NCBI GenBank assembly: GCA_963921425.1
Contig: OY992837.1
Coordinates: 17,891,896-17,955,895 of the forward strand
Direction of reading: 5' to 3'
DNA: 64,000 nucleotides
DNA from: Dryas octopetala
Taxonomy: Eukaryota > Streptophyta > Magnoliopsida > Rosales > Rosaceae
Shown: piece after piece, positions 1 through 15,767 of the stretch
How the letters are laid out: each line of letters opens with the position of its first letter
Numbering within the stretch: position 1 is the first letter of the stretch
Notes under the pieces: generated by a model
Told to the model about the DNA's origin: nothing
What the model saw: the letters and a program-made list of their open reading frames with translations, nothing else
Database searches by the model: none
Translations under genes and position numbers: made by a program

Positions 1-3000
1 TTATCGTCACCATTAAGCTGTCTAAACTGAAGAATACGCTCAATGTAGTCTGTGCTGTATCATAATTTTGCATGTGGGTGGCGAAAAGTGTTCCAATGAC
101 TATTAACTATTAACATATGGTGGTTTGGCTGCATATAAACCTATATGGAAACAAATAAATTTCTGAACATATATTGCAAGGATAACATAACAAAAAACTC
201 ATAACAACGACAATCAATGACATTGATTGATATGTAATACCTGCACAAAATGGTTACCATTGAAGTGTCCAATGACAATCTCACGACGATCAATCGATGG
301 TAATTGATGACTATTCATAGAAAGAAAAGTAAGACATTGTCCACCAGTAATATGCATCAATACAACATTGTAACAAGACGCAATGATATGTCACATTTAT
401 GTCATAATCATCCACTTATCTTTTGGTGCATAACTTATATCAAAATGATTCAACCTGTACTCAACATTCTTAACGAGTTTCTTGCAATTGCAAAATATTA
501 ATTGATATTCATCCACATTTTTTCACAACTCATTCAATAAATCATGATGCACTTTACGCCATTCATTTTCCCCAAAGCCTAGTAGTCTAGCTATTGATCT
601 AAAGCCACAATTACCATCAGATTCGACATCCTTCACCCCTAAAACAAATGGTCTAATGGACTCCCGAAACTGCTTGTTATACACTTGCGTCAATTGGGAT
701 AGATCAATGTTTTCATACCTATACACTTGTATAATGTAGTAACATAAGAATTTATGAACATTACGTGTGTAATGATAAATAATTTACACATAATACTCTA
801 AATACATACCGGTAACTTCAATGTTTTCTTAGTATTTATAGTTGGTGTAGGAAGATGACTATTTTTGGACACTTGCATTATAAAACCAACATAAGTAAAA
901 TATGCAAATAATAACTTGAATATTCAAATATCACAAAAGTAAGTAAGTACATACCGAAATTTTAGGAAACTTGGAAGGTTGAGCTTTTGGCTTAAATGGT
1001 CTTTTCTTACCAATTGATCCAGTCGTGCCTGTTGGAAAATGACTATCTTGAGTGGATTGGACAATCTCAAAACTAGACAGCCTACGACGAGTCGAAGTAT
1101 CAAATTTACTTAGACGACCTTTGGTCTTCATCTTTATTGGGGGTACTGTAAGTGCTGTAAATGCAGGATTGAAGAGCTCTTCTAACTTCATACTTAAATG
1201 TCTTTTCATCTTTTCATCGCATTCATTATACAACTTCAGGAATCTATCTACTTGTGCTTGTATTGGAGGAATCAGGGGATCACTATTTTGCCGGACATGA
1301 ACCAAATCTAATTTCCTCCTATAAGGATTAATAGAATCGAGCGGAATTGGGCGGCAAACCTCTTTGTACTCTACCATGTCATGAGCACATAGCAATCCAT
1401 GTGTTCGTCGAATGGTGCAACCACAAGCTATACTATTAGTCTCAATGTATTCCATCCTCATGGACTTGCACACAATTGTTTTGAGAGCATTTTGTGACAC
1501 GAAACCTATCAACTGCCTTAATTCCTCCTTCCTGAAGTCATGTTGCACAAATGTTCAACTTCTCTCAAATGTTGCTTTTATTTCAGTGTGTTGCAACACT
1601 AATAAGACATGAATTTTGGTCTACAATGTTTGAAAACTGTAAAGACTTGTGCTAAGTTGTTTCTTTAGCCTTTCATGCGTACTCTTCGCCCTATTCATAA
1701 CAACCAAAAGAGAAAAATTAATTAATATTAATAAACAAAACTATATATGTAGTTGCCATAAAGAAATAATAATAACATTTACCTGTTTTTTATTGTGTTA
1801 CCAAAATGCATACAAGTATCGGTCCACGCAGCCACAAACATCTCCTTATACGCATCCAACCAAGTGTTTTTCACATAAGAAAGTACATCATTATATACGC
1901 TGAAGTCTCTATTCAGCTCACATAGACGTTTTTCTTACTCAGCTTTCATATCTGATAAAACCAATATATTCCATGACGATAGAAACGTTTCCCACTTGTC
2001 TTTATGATCAAACAAATTTCTGCACTTCTCCAACACTTTCTTGCCTATATTCCATCTGCACAATAAATGTCGAGCGCTAGGAAAAATAATATGAATGACA
2101 TTCATAAGTGCTAACTCTCTATCAGTGACAATCACACTTGGAAGACAATTCTCATTCATCACACTCTTCAATTTACTTAAGGCCTATGTGTAATTGCCTT
2201 CTTTCTCACCAACAAAATAAACAAATGCAACAGAGAATGTTAAATCTGTGGATGTCACTCCTATAATCTCTAAGAGTGGCAACCAAAACCTGTTTGTCTT
2301 ACATGTACAATCCATTATCAAAACATGAGAAAATACATGTAATAGATCGAACTAACAAGGTTAGCCCAAAACAAATAAGTGATAATATTATCGATGCTAG
2401 TCTACATATTTGTGTTCAGATAACTTACTCAATCACTCTTTGTCGTTGTCTTGCATTGTAGACTGTTCTTATGGTTCTGACATTGAGTTCATCTCTTTGC
2501 TTAAGAGTAAATAATATGTCCCTCGGGGCAACCATAGTCTTGGACATATCAACCAACAAGGTGTTCTATTCTTTGGTTAACCACCTTGCATAAAAATGTC
2601 CTTCATTATGATATGCAGTAGGATGGTTGTGCACCCCACATATCACCTTAAGCTTCCACTCATCCCTAGGATCAATGTTCACACCTTTCAATAGAAATGG
2701 GCAATCACACTTCTTCGTGCTTGAGGGCCTTGAACGCTTTTTTTTCCTGACCATCGGACTTCTCATAACACATCTTTGTTTCAATTGGATTGTTATCTGA
2801 TCTTACAATAATTTTTTTTCTTTACAGGTTGACCTCTTCTTTCACAAACAAATTTAATTATGCCTCTCTTCAATCTACCAACTCCCCCGACATCAGATTT
2901 CTTAATAATGATTACAATACCATTCCTTTGTACTTGTGCACGAGTCCACTTGACCAATGCATCTTGACTTTTGAACGCCTATGTATACACATTTATTATT

Positions 3001-3110
3001 TTGTTAAAGCAATGTAAATAATTCATAGCTAACAATTTAAAACAGAAGTTTATTTACCTCGTTGGTTATGAAGTCATTACTATAGTCCAAACCACATTTT
3101 GTCCCAACAC
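1..3110 (-). pseudogene. Decayed MULE transposase gene with FAR1, transposase, SWIM and OTU-protease segments
   Basis: Read on the minus strand, the pieces occur in the order of an OTU-type Mutator-like transposase. A FAR1-type DNA-binding segment spans about 3090-2566 (CDCPFLLKG, then CGVHNHPT). A MULE transposase segment spans about 2280-1800 (VIVTDRELALMNVI, then HLLCRWNIGKKVL). A SWIM zinc finger lies near 1440-1360 (ACGCTIRRTHGLLCAHD). An OTU cysteine-protease segment runs from about 726 down to 240. The OTU part keeps the catalytic DGNC (ESDGNCGFRSIA) and a downstream NGNHFVQV histidine motif, but stops and frame changes lie between them. Many stops split the other segments as well, so this is a relic. 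The left part runs off the window. No terminal inverted repeats or target duplication were identified. Confidence 0.85.
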
Positions 3111-3176
3111 CGCTGCATCAGATGGACAAATCTTGTTGCTGATGAATAAAAAGCATGAATATGTTAGTAACAACAG

Positions 3177-3418
3177 TGTTCGATCGCTGAATGTCGAACA
3201 TGTAACGTATTGTTCAGTTGTCATTAACAGAACATACAAGTTACTGTTCGGTTCTATACTGCCGAACACCTGTAGTGGTGTTCGGTTAGTTGATACAGAA
3301 CAAATATATTCGAATAAAAAAAAAAATGTTCTGATGAATCATTTCGAACATGCCTACTATTGTTTGGCTCTTTAGTGCCGAACATTCTTTTAATTGTTCG
3401 GCACTTATGTGCCGAATA
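3177..3418. repeat. Array of seven 24-bp imperfect palindromes at 34-bp pitch
   Basis: Seven 24-bp units start at 3177, 3211, 3245, 3279, 3327, 3361 and 3395. Each begins with TGTTC (TGTTT in unit 6) and ends with GAACA (GAATA in unit 7), and the best ones read TGTTCGGC, eight variable bases, GCCGAACA. Spacing is exactly 34 bp apart from one 48-bp step that contains an A-rich expansion. The 10-bp spacers are unrelated to one another. Because 34 is not a multiple of three, a protein-repeat explanation is unlikely. The array lies just upstream of the FAR1 end of the neighbouring MULE relic, so it may be a set of transposase or repressor binding sites; that role is inference. Confidence 0.85.
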
Positions 3419-3952
3419 TGATGCAATTTCAATTTCTAAATATACGAAATTTTTGGGAAAAAAACACGAAAAAGTTACGATAATACCTCGTTTGAAGACT
3501 CCAAAATCGCGATTTGAGTATCCATTGATCAATATTTTGCTTGTTTGCCCTGATATAAAGAATGTTAGTGTGGTAGGGCTTAGAGTTTTGATAAAAATGA
3601 GACGTGTGTACAAATGTTGGAGAAATGAGTGAAGATGTTGTGTATACTTTACGTTAATTGTTTTTTCAATTTTAAAAGTAAATGTTTGTTCTTAATAGTC
3701 AATTACATTAGGATAAAATTGTAAAATAATAATTTATTAAGTTGTTAGGGCTACTAATTAAAAAGTTGGGTCCGAATAACAGCACCCTAAAGGTAGTCAT
3801 GTGAGAGAAGAGAAAGGTAGTAATTATTTAAATTGAAAAAATCATCTATTAATTTTTATTGTTTGGCAGTAGCAATCATTGTTACTGTGACAATTTTCTT
3901 AGTTTTTTTTTTAAAAAAAATCCATAAAAAAAAAAAAACATAACATGGACTT
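3419..3952. other. AT-rich intergenic DNA, nothing recognised
   Basis: This is AT-rich sequence with short A and T runs and no coding segment, RNA gene or clear repeat boundary that I can recognise. It may include the undetected edge of the MULE to its left. Confidence 0.5.
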
Positions 3953-4576
3953 AGGCCCCATTTGGGATTGTGGTGGAGGACCCAAAAGCTGCTGTGGATG
4001 ACAATTCTCAATCACCTACAACAATTTTGGTGTTTGGTAAAAAAATAAAAAACTGTTTTTCCTCACAATTCTCAACTCCCCACAGTAATAATGAATATTT
4101 TATTTTACCCATAATACCATCATTGATTTCTATAATTTTTATTTGTTTATTTTAAATTAAAAAATATGTCTATTGTTAGTTATATTTTATATTTTGATAA
4201 TTAATTATAATATTTTATTTATACGATTAAAATTATAATATACCTAAAAAAATAATATGCATACTTATTTAATAATGTTGTTCTTAGAAAAATTAATCCT
4301 GATAAAAATTTGTAGTAAAAAATTTTAAAAACAAGTAAAAAAACATTTTATTTTTACCAAACAAATAAGTGAAATGCACTTTCAGCATCATGTCCATTTT
4401 AGTAATTATACACATTTACAACATTTTTATATTAACATTTACCAAATACTTTGATACTGTTTTTTGCACTCACATCACTTTTGAAAACATAGTTTACCAA
4501 ACACTCAACTGCTTTACTTTACAGCTGACTTTATTTCACAGCTGTTTTTTCTCACAGCAATACCAAACTGACCCTT
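3953..4576. mobile_element. Non-autonomous hAT-like MITE, copy A
   Basis: The left end reads GGCCCCATTTGGGATTG. The right end, on the other strand, reads AGGGTCAGTTTGGTATTG, giving imperfect terminal inverted repeats. The interior is AT-rich with repeated 'tttaccaaacac' and 'cagctg' subterminal motifs and no coding capacity. Two related copies lie at 41762-42200 and 42201-42480, sharing stretches around 'catcatgtccattttag'. The hAT assignment rests on the TIR style; no clean 8-bp target duplication was found. Confidence 0.6.
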
Positions 4577-5392
4577 ATTTGTACCGAATGTGGACTTTAT
4601 TTATACAAAGTGAACATATTTATCATTCTAACTTTTTAGGTGAGTTTTTTTTATGCAAAGGGTTCTAAAATGGACTTTTTAGTAATTTACTTAAAACATA
4701 AAGATATCTATTTTAAAAGTTTGTAAGAAAAAAAAATCAAAAAATGTGAGAGGGGCTTGCGTCCCCACGGGTCCTTATGTGGCACGCCACTAGTGGTGGT
4801 CAACGAAGTGAGGGTGGTGGTGATAGTAATGCCAGTAGCAAGATGGCAAAAATGTTGTTGAAGGTGGTGGTGATCCTGATGGGTGTCTTGTTTCTTAATT
4901 ATGAACATCAAATTTGATATTTTTCTTTTCACAAAAAATTTCAAAATTTTCTTATTAGTGATGTTAAACAAGAAAATTAAAAATTATAATTTCTCAAATC
5001 TCAATGTTTCTCTAAATATCGAGTTTAATTTTTCCATCTAAATACATTGACAAAGTTTGTCCTATTGGACATTACCCTAAGGATATGCTTATGAGTAGAT
5101 TAAAGGGTACACACTCAAAAGGCCTCCATGTGTAAGGCTCAATTGGGTTCAGTTGTTGTGTGCCTCTAAACATGAGGTTTAGAACGTTAACCAATGTTTG
5201 CTTTTAATGTGTGCTTCGATTATACTATTGGATCTTTCTTAATATATAGAAGCACATAGCACATACTTAGATATTTTTAAAAAGCACTACGATCCCTATT
5301 GTTTTTCAACTAAACATTCTTAGTTAAATGAACTTATTGGATAGTTGGTGACGATGATGATAATGATTATTGTACCTATATAAACACATTAT
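4577..5392. other. Intergenic, nothing recognised
   Basis: AT-rich DNA. A run of GGT/GTG-type triplets near 4790-4880 gives a histidine- and threonine-rich reading on the minus strand, but nothing supports it as a gene. Confidence 0.4.
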
Positions 5393-5792
5393 ATATAAGG
5401 GAAAATGTTTAAAAAATGACTTAAACTTTAATTCATGATGCGTATTATGGATTGTATCAATGTACTCATTTAACTTTAATTTTAAAGTCAATTTGCCCCT
5501 TATGTTAATTCAGATACATTTTTCATCCAAAAAATAGCCACATGAGTGAAGTGCTTTGATTTCTATGGACTTATATTACAAGTAGAAAGACGAATTTACC
5601 CTAAAAAAAGTGATCACGTATGTGACATGGGATAACTTTTGGACAAAATTTGCAATTGAGTTGATGGAAGTGGCATATTGGCATTCAAAGTAAAGTTAAG
5701 GAGGCAGATTGATACAACTCATAATTCATGTCCTAAATTGACACATGAACAAAGTTTAAGTCATTTTTTTTTTAATTTTCACCATATATAAA
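5393..5792. mobile_element. Long-hairpin MITE of about 400 bp
   Basis: The two halves are inverted copies. The left arm (aaaaaatgacttaaacttt, then gtatcaatgtactca) matches the reverse complement of the right arm (aaaaaaatgacttaaacttt, then gtatcaatctgcctcc). No coding potential. The family was not identified. Confidence 0.6.
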
Positions 5793-6534
5793 TAACAAAG
5801 AATATACTAATAATATATGAGAAAACAACTAGTTTTGTCCGGTGATGTAAAGGAGTGCAACAAACGCAGCACCCATAATAAGATATTATATGTGCACTTG
5901 TCAATGAGCATGGACTAGGTCTCTCACCTCAATTTGAGGATCCATATATGGTTTAACCCTTTTGTTTTTGTGCTTTCTCTAGAACATCATTCTGGTGCCT
6001 CCAAGTGGCAGCCCGTCGTGCCTTCACGACTTTTGTGTCAAATTTTGACTTAGAGAGAGAGGGAGAGAAAAGACAAGGTCCAAGTCTCCAAAACCTCTAC
6101 CCCTACACAACCTTAAACGGTAACCCTTCTATTTTTGTGTTAATACCTTTAATGTCCCTCCACAAGTAAGGTTGTAAACTTGTACATATGGAAAAAGTAC
6201 AAGTCTCTTCTGATAGAAAATGTTTCTACAATAACAGTAGATTAATATATATCATAAGATAACAAACAGAAAAGACAGCTCTAAATGTTCCAATTGCTTA
6301 TAGAAAACTCAGAAAACCCTTCAATATATAAATCCCCATCAGCAAGCAAACAAGGAGATGAAGACAAGCTCTCCACTACCATTGAGAGCTAAACTAATAC
6401 AGACTTAATTCCTTTTTCCAATTCAATTTGTCAAGTCCCCTTCATTAAATCATACCCCATCTCTCTCTCATTGTCTCTCTCTATCTCTCTCCCAAGTCGC
6501 AACCAACTTAATTTCCTTGTACAAGTAATTTCCA
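5793..6534 (+). promoter_or_regulatory. Upstream region and 5' leader of the ERF gene
   Basis: A TATA-like box (caatatataaat) lies at 6322-6333, about 200 bp before the ATG. The sequence from 6460 to 6494 is a CT-rich leader typical of plant 5' UTRs. A GA/CT-rich patch lies near 6052-6070. Specific response elements cannot be assigned with confidence by eye. Confidence 0.4.
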
Positions 6535-7425
6535 ATGGAGTTTCAATTCCAACAGCAGAAACACTTTCCATTTCCACCAGCTAACAAATCTGCAGCAGCA
6601 GGCATTCCAATAAGCAAAGTTGGTGGTAATAAGCTGAAGGGGAGAAACAGAAGCAACAACAACACAAACAAGTTTGTTGGGGTGAGACAAAGGCCTTCTG
6701 GGAGATGGGTAGCTGAGATCAAAGACACAACACAAAAGATAAGGATGTGGCTTGGAACCTTTGAGACTGCTGAAGAGGCTGCTCGAGCTTATGATGAAGC
6801 CGCTTGCCTTCTTCGTGGCTCAAACACTCGCACCAACTTCATTACACATGTCTCTCTGGATTCACCTCTTGCTTCTCGCATCCGTAATCTTCTTAACACA
6901 AAAAAATTAGGAGGCAATAAACAACAGCATAATAGTAGTACTGCTGCTCATGCCTCTGCCCCCATATCAAACACTAGCATTAGCATTACTAGTACTAGTT
7001 CCTCCACTAGCAGTGGTGATCATGGTACTTCCCTTCCTAGTCATCATGAGGTATTTCATCAAGATTCTCAGTTTTTTGATGATGTGTACAAGCCAGACTT
7101 GATAAACTGCAATGAGGAATTTGAGCTGAGTAGTACTTCTTCTCAATCTCAATCCAATCTCTCATGGAGCTATAATGAAACCGGTATGATTGACCAGTTC
7201 TCATTTGCTCAACAAGTGTTTGATTTGCCAAAAGAGGCAGCTGCCTTGTCCACGGAGACAGCTGAAGCTGATTCGGGGTTGTTTGAATTCGAAAGGATGA
7301 AAGTTGAAAGACAGATATCAGCTTCACTATATGCAATGAATGGGGTGCAGGAGTATATGGAAACAGTTCATGATCCGAATGAAGCTCTGTGGGATCTTCC
7401 ACCATTATGCTCTTTATTCTGCTAA
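6535..7425 (+). CDS. RAP2.11-like: RAP2.11-like ethylene-responsive (AP2/ERF) transcription factor
   Basis: A single-exon gene encoding 296 aa. One AP2/ERF DNA-binding domain spans residues of about 46-103: it opens [19 protein letters not shown], continues [20 protein letters not shown], and ends [11 protein letters not shown]. The [18 protein letters not shown] signature and the TRTNF end are typical of the RAP2.11 and LEP/ERF086 subgroup, and RAP2.11 is the nearer match from memory. The Ala and Asp positions of the WVAEIKD block are those usually seen in ERF-type proteins, which bind GCC-box-like DNA. The rest is low-complexity Ser/Asn/Gln sequence, ending in a compact acidic/aromatic tail ([13 protein letters not shown]) that could be an activation motif. 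The start is the first in-frame ATG after the CT-rich leader. RAP2.11 is known in potassium-starvation and ethylene/ROS signalling; that role is inferred here. Confidence 0.93.
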   Translation: MEFQFQQQKHFPFPPANKSAAAGIPISKVGGNKLKGRNRSNNNTNKFVGVRQRPSGRWVAEIKDTTQKIRMWLGTFETAEEAARAYDEAACLLRGSNTRTNFITHVSLDSPLASRIRNLLNTKKLGGNKQQHNSSTAAHASAPISNTSISITSTSSSTSSGDHGTSLPSHHEVFHQDSQFFDDVYKPDLINCNEEFELSSTSSQSQSNLSWSYNETGMIDQFSFAQQVFDLPKEAAALSTETAEADSGLFEFERMKVERQISASLYAMNGVQEYMETVHDPNEALWDLPPLCSLFC

Positions 7426-9562
7426 ATATGAAGGTTTTAACAGCTACCAAGCCTTGGAATCTTCATCTCCATTTCACTTTCAGTAATTCTTGTCAACTTT
7501 TTTCTTTCACTATAAACTCTTAAGGGTTTATGGTATAGGACCAGATTATAATAACAGAGAAACTGTTAAGAGATAAAGATGGATATTTTTATTTGTATTA
7601 TTAACTTATTCTTGCTGATTTTAATGTCTGCAGAAACATATATACATGGAGAAGTACTACTAATGTTTTTTAAAAGGTTTCCTCAATCATATCTCTATCT
7701 AAGCAATTATGTTGATTTGAATATACATATGTCCCCCATTGTTTAAATCAACTTTCTTTGGACAAATGTAAATCTGACATGTCACAATTTCACATTCATA
7801 GATCTAGTAGGAAAATTGAAACAGTAGGAAAATTAAATATGGGGATTTATGATTTTGTTTCAAAAATTAATTTTCCAACTTGTTAGTCCTGCACTGCACC
7901 AAACATAGGACATGACTATTTTCATTATCCAGGTTGTTAGTCCTGCACTACACCAAACATAAAGGCAGTTCTTAGCTAGCTTAGTCCATACCAAGCTAGT
8001 CCATGCCAGTCCCAATAGCTAGTCCATGCCAAGACAGTCCTGTGAAACAAACGAGGCCTAATGGCATTCAAAATTGTAAAACTAGATTTGGTGGGATGTG
8101 CCAGGTTGCTGCTGTAGTGCAGCACAATGCCATATTGGCCACATGTGATGTGAGAGGGCCTAGCATTGAGCTACTCTAATGAGCTCTCACGACCTCACCA
8201 TACAAGATAATGAACTTAACAATGTCATGCAAGTCAGAACAATATATAATCCTTCTGTCATATTCAGCTATCTCTGTGCTCCTTTGCTAAATAATAAGAC
8301 TTGAATTCGAAGATTTTAAGATTAATTTACTCATTTGAGATTTAAATACATAATTTGTAAAGCCTGTATGGTTTGGGATCCAAGATCCTGGATATGTGGT
8401 TTGACATTCGGGATTCAGAGTTCAAGATCCTGGATATGTAGCTTTTTAATTAAAGAATTTAAGTTGGTTTAATTAAATTGGATAATTGAATTGCTACCAA
8501 TTGAGGCATAAAGTTGGTATTATAGGTTAATAAATATAATAATGAACTAAGGCCACCCCAGTGATTGCGCATAACATGATGTCGAGGTTAGTGCTTGAGT
8601 ATTGCTAAGGGTAACAGGGCTAGAGCTCCCACACAACTCACTTGCCCTGACATGATCATGTTAAAAGTGCTCAATTGGCCAACCTCCAAACATAGTTAAG
8701 TTAAAATTTGAACTTAAGTAGAAACCATAGGAAAACTCAGAAAGTACAGAGACTTTATCAACTTAGACTGATTTCTAGAATTTTATAGGGAGATATGACC
8801 AAAAGAAAAGGTCATGTCGAAACTTTGCTAAAATTGACTTTTGACTAAAGTTGTTATTATGAGCTAGTGTTGAACTTCTGAATCTGTTAAACCCAACCTT
8901 GAACAGACAAGGTCATCGGTTTACGAGAAAACGGTTTTAACACCAATTGTTGTCAAACTAGAGACTCCAATTACCCAAAGGTGTTCAAAGCAGATGTTGG
9001 AAAAACTGTAAGTTGGATTTTAAAATGTGATCAATGTGGTAGGCTTGAATTTTTCACCCTACCTTAATTTTAGTTACTTTAATTTTCGGCATTTTATTTT
9101 GAGGAATTTAGGATTTCCTTAATTTATTTTTGGCAAAATAGGAACGTTAATTGTGGTTCAAGAATTTTTCTTGGACCAAGAGAGAGACCATGGTTGGAAG
9201 GTACTCATCTCAATAAACGTTTAGTTGAGTAGAATGAAATTTTAGAGGAAGGAATGTGATTTATCCAATGTTTGGTGATTATTTAAAATTATTTTGAATT
9301 TCTATAAATTAGTTTGGAAAGTGGTAATTTTCATAATTTTTTTGGATGTCAAAATATTGTTTTGATGCTTTAGATAAAAACTACTTATAAAGACGAATCC
9401 GTAGGATTTTTCAGGGAATTATTTGGAGTCTCATGCTACTATTTTTAGTGAATTTTCATAGTTTGTAGAATTTTAGAAATTAAAATAATTAGAAACAAAA
9501 ACCTCAAATATATATATGTATATATATATATCTTTGTGTGTGTGTGTACGGATGGAAAGCAG

Positions 9563-9595
<33 letters not shown>

Positions 9596-9611
9596 CGAGA
9601 CATCCTTAAAT
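7426..9611. other. Intergenic with a PIF/Harbinger-like fragment and a 28-A tract
   Basis: At 7881-8057 a fragment holds two copies of tgttagtcctgcact, 54 bp apart. It ends in gaaacaaacgaggcc followed by TAA (8058-8060), which resembles the right terminus of a Tourist/PIF-like element; no left end was found. A TA/TG microsatellite (about 9507-9548) and 28 consecutive A (9563-9590) precede the tubulin 3' region. Nothing coding was recognised. Confidence 0.45.
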
Positions 9612-9855
9612 TTCATTTCAGGGAATGAAGTTGATTACTTCTAAACCGTACTCTCAAAACCATCATAAGAACAGAACCAGAACAAAATGTAGATGTCACT
9701 CAAAGGAAAATGCACAGCTAGAGAAACAAAAACTTCATTTCAGGGAATGAAGTTGATTACTTCTAAACCGTACTCTCAAAACCATCATAAGAACAGAACC
9801 AGAACAGAATGTAGATGTCACTCAAAGGAAAATGCACAGCTAGAGAAACAAAATC
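9612..9855. repeat. 122-bp tandem duplication beside the tubulin 3' end
   Basis: Two nearly identical 122-bp copies (9612-9733 and 9734-9855) start at ttcatttcagggaatgaag. They lie 59-302 bp past the tubulin stop codon on the minus strand, so they are probably in its 3' UTR or just downstream. Near identity suggests a recent event. Confidence 0.9.
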
Positions 9856-9913
9856 ATGCACAGAGACGTGGAGGGATAGACAGATAGCTACTGAAGCTGA
9901 AAGGTATAAGGTT

Positions 9914-14192
<4,279 letters not shown>

Positions 14193-14647
14193 TTCTCTAT
14201 ACAAACACAAATGCCAATGCAAGAAAGAAACAATCAAGAAATACAAGCAACAATGTTTTTTGTTGATAAATGGCAATTAGCAACCAAAAGTACTCGATCA
14301 ACGAACCCCAAAAGAAAAAACTAAGGCCAAGAACGATTTATCACTTTACTTTTGTCAGTGATTTAGAAATTGTATGGATTATCAGATTCAGAACACAAAA
14401 TCTAAAGAGGGAGAAACTATAAACTTGGTCTAAATTTCAATCGGTGGATAGAATACTTGCTAATTAAACCTTTAAGGGAGGCAGTTTTTTTTTTGATAGA
14501 TTTAAGGACGGCAGTTACTTCTTTTAAGTTTTAACTTGCCAAGTGTCATTTTTTCTTTTGCTGTTTCGTTTTGGCCCTTTACTAAGAAAAATTATAGCCT
14601 GCACTCCTACGAGCTACCACCAATAAATTTAAAAATATGAGAGTAGT
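14193..14647. other. Tubulin upstream region
   Basis: The sequence before the tubulin ATG, on the minus strand, includes a pyrimidine-rich stretch ending tttgtatag, four bases before the ATG. It could be the acceptor of a 5'-UTR intron, which only a transcript could settle. Nothing else recognised. Confidence 0.35.
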
Positions 14648-15767
14648 TTTGCTCGGCTCTTTTAACTGAGGTGTATATGTACGGATGTACCTCTTATCTA
14701 AAATGTTTTGTATGTGTTTAAAAAATTAATCATGAATTAATCTATTATATTTAATTATTTCTGATGTTATAATGATGAGAGAGATAAATAATTTGATAAC
14801 TCTTTTCTATTTTTATTCTTATTTTTTATTACTCAACTTTTTTCTACTTTTTTATTACCTATTAATTTCTTTTTTATCTTTTATTTAATTATTTCTAATA
14901 ATTATTTATTCTTTTGTTTTTTTGCTCTTCTCCAGTACGCCTCTAGTATCCAAAAAATCACATCCATTTAATAATTTTTGCTTCTTTTCTTTTTTTTTGC
15001 CCTTCTCCAGTATGCCTCCAGTACCCAAAAAATCACATCCATTTTTTTTTGGTCTTCTCCTGTATGCATCTTTTATCTACTTTTTTAATTAATTAAAAAA
15101 ATATTCCAACAACACATTTTTTTTGGGCCTAAGAATTTTTCTCTCTTGTCTCATACATGACCTTTTTAGATCAAACAAATTCTTAGGCCAATCCAAGGTG
15201 TTGTAGCATTTGAAGAGAGAAGAATAGTTGCAACAACATAATTTTTATTTTTAATTTTTTTTTGAACTCATGTAACTTTTTATTGGATTTTCTATGTATG
15301 CAAATGAGCTGTTTTAGATTTTTGTTTGGCCAACATTTTAGATTAAACTTTGCAAATGAGTTTTTTGTTCGAATTGCATATGTATTGTTGGAATATTTTA
15401 TTTTTTCATTAATTAAAAAAATAGATAAAGGTGTATTGAGAAGACCCAAAAAAAAAATGAATGTGATTTTTTGAGCACTGGAGACATACTAGAGAAGAGC
15501 AAAAAAACAAAAGAAGCAAAAATTATTAGAAATAATTAAATAAAAGAGAAAAGAGAAATTAACGGGTGATAAAAAAAGTTGAGTAATAAAAGATAAAGGT
15601 AAAAGTAAAAAAGAGTTGTCAAATTATTTTTCTCTCTCATCATTCTAACATTATAAATAATTAAATACAATAGATTAACTCATAGTTAGTTTTTTAAATA
15701 CATGGTAGCATTTTAGATAGGAGGTGAGCATACACTTGAGTTAAAGGAGGTGAGCAAAAAATATATA
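14648..15767. mobile_element. Non-autonomous element with inverted repeats of about 400 bp
   Basis: The left arm (about 14648-15113) and the reverse complement of the right arm (about 15385-15767) match along most of their length: ttttgctc at the ends, then atctaaaatg, ttaatctattatatttaatt, and further in ctccagtacgcctctagtat. Only about 270 bp separates the arms. A smaller nested palindrome around ggcctaagaattt lies near 15127-15189, at the centre. No coding capacity; the family is unassigned (a long-TIR MULE derivative or foldback type is possible). No clear target duplication. Confidence 0.7.

Noticed and set aside
3177-3418. The regular palindrome array as a CRISPR array
   Set aside because: The window is plant nuclear DNA, the spacers are only 10 bp, and the repeat centres vary. 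A CRISPR array has constant repeats and longer unique spacers.
6508-6735. Antisense open frames over the ERF gene
   Set aside because: They mirror the AP2 domain codons and contain no recognisable domain.
9563-9590. The 28-A tract as the poly(A) tail of a retrocopied tubulin gene
   Set aside because: The A run is on the plus strand while the tubulin gene is on the minus strand, and the gene retains all introns.
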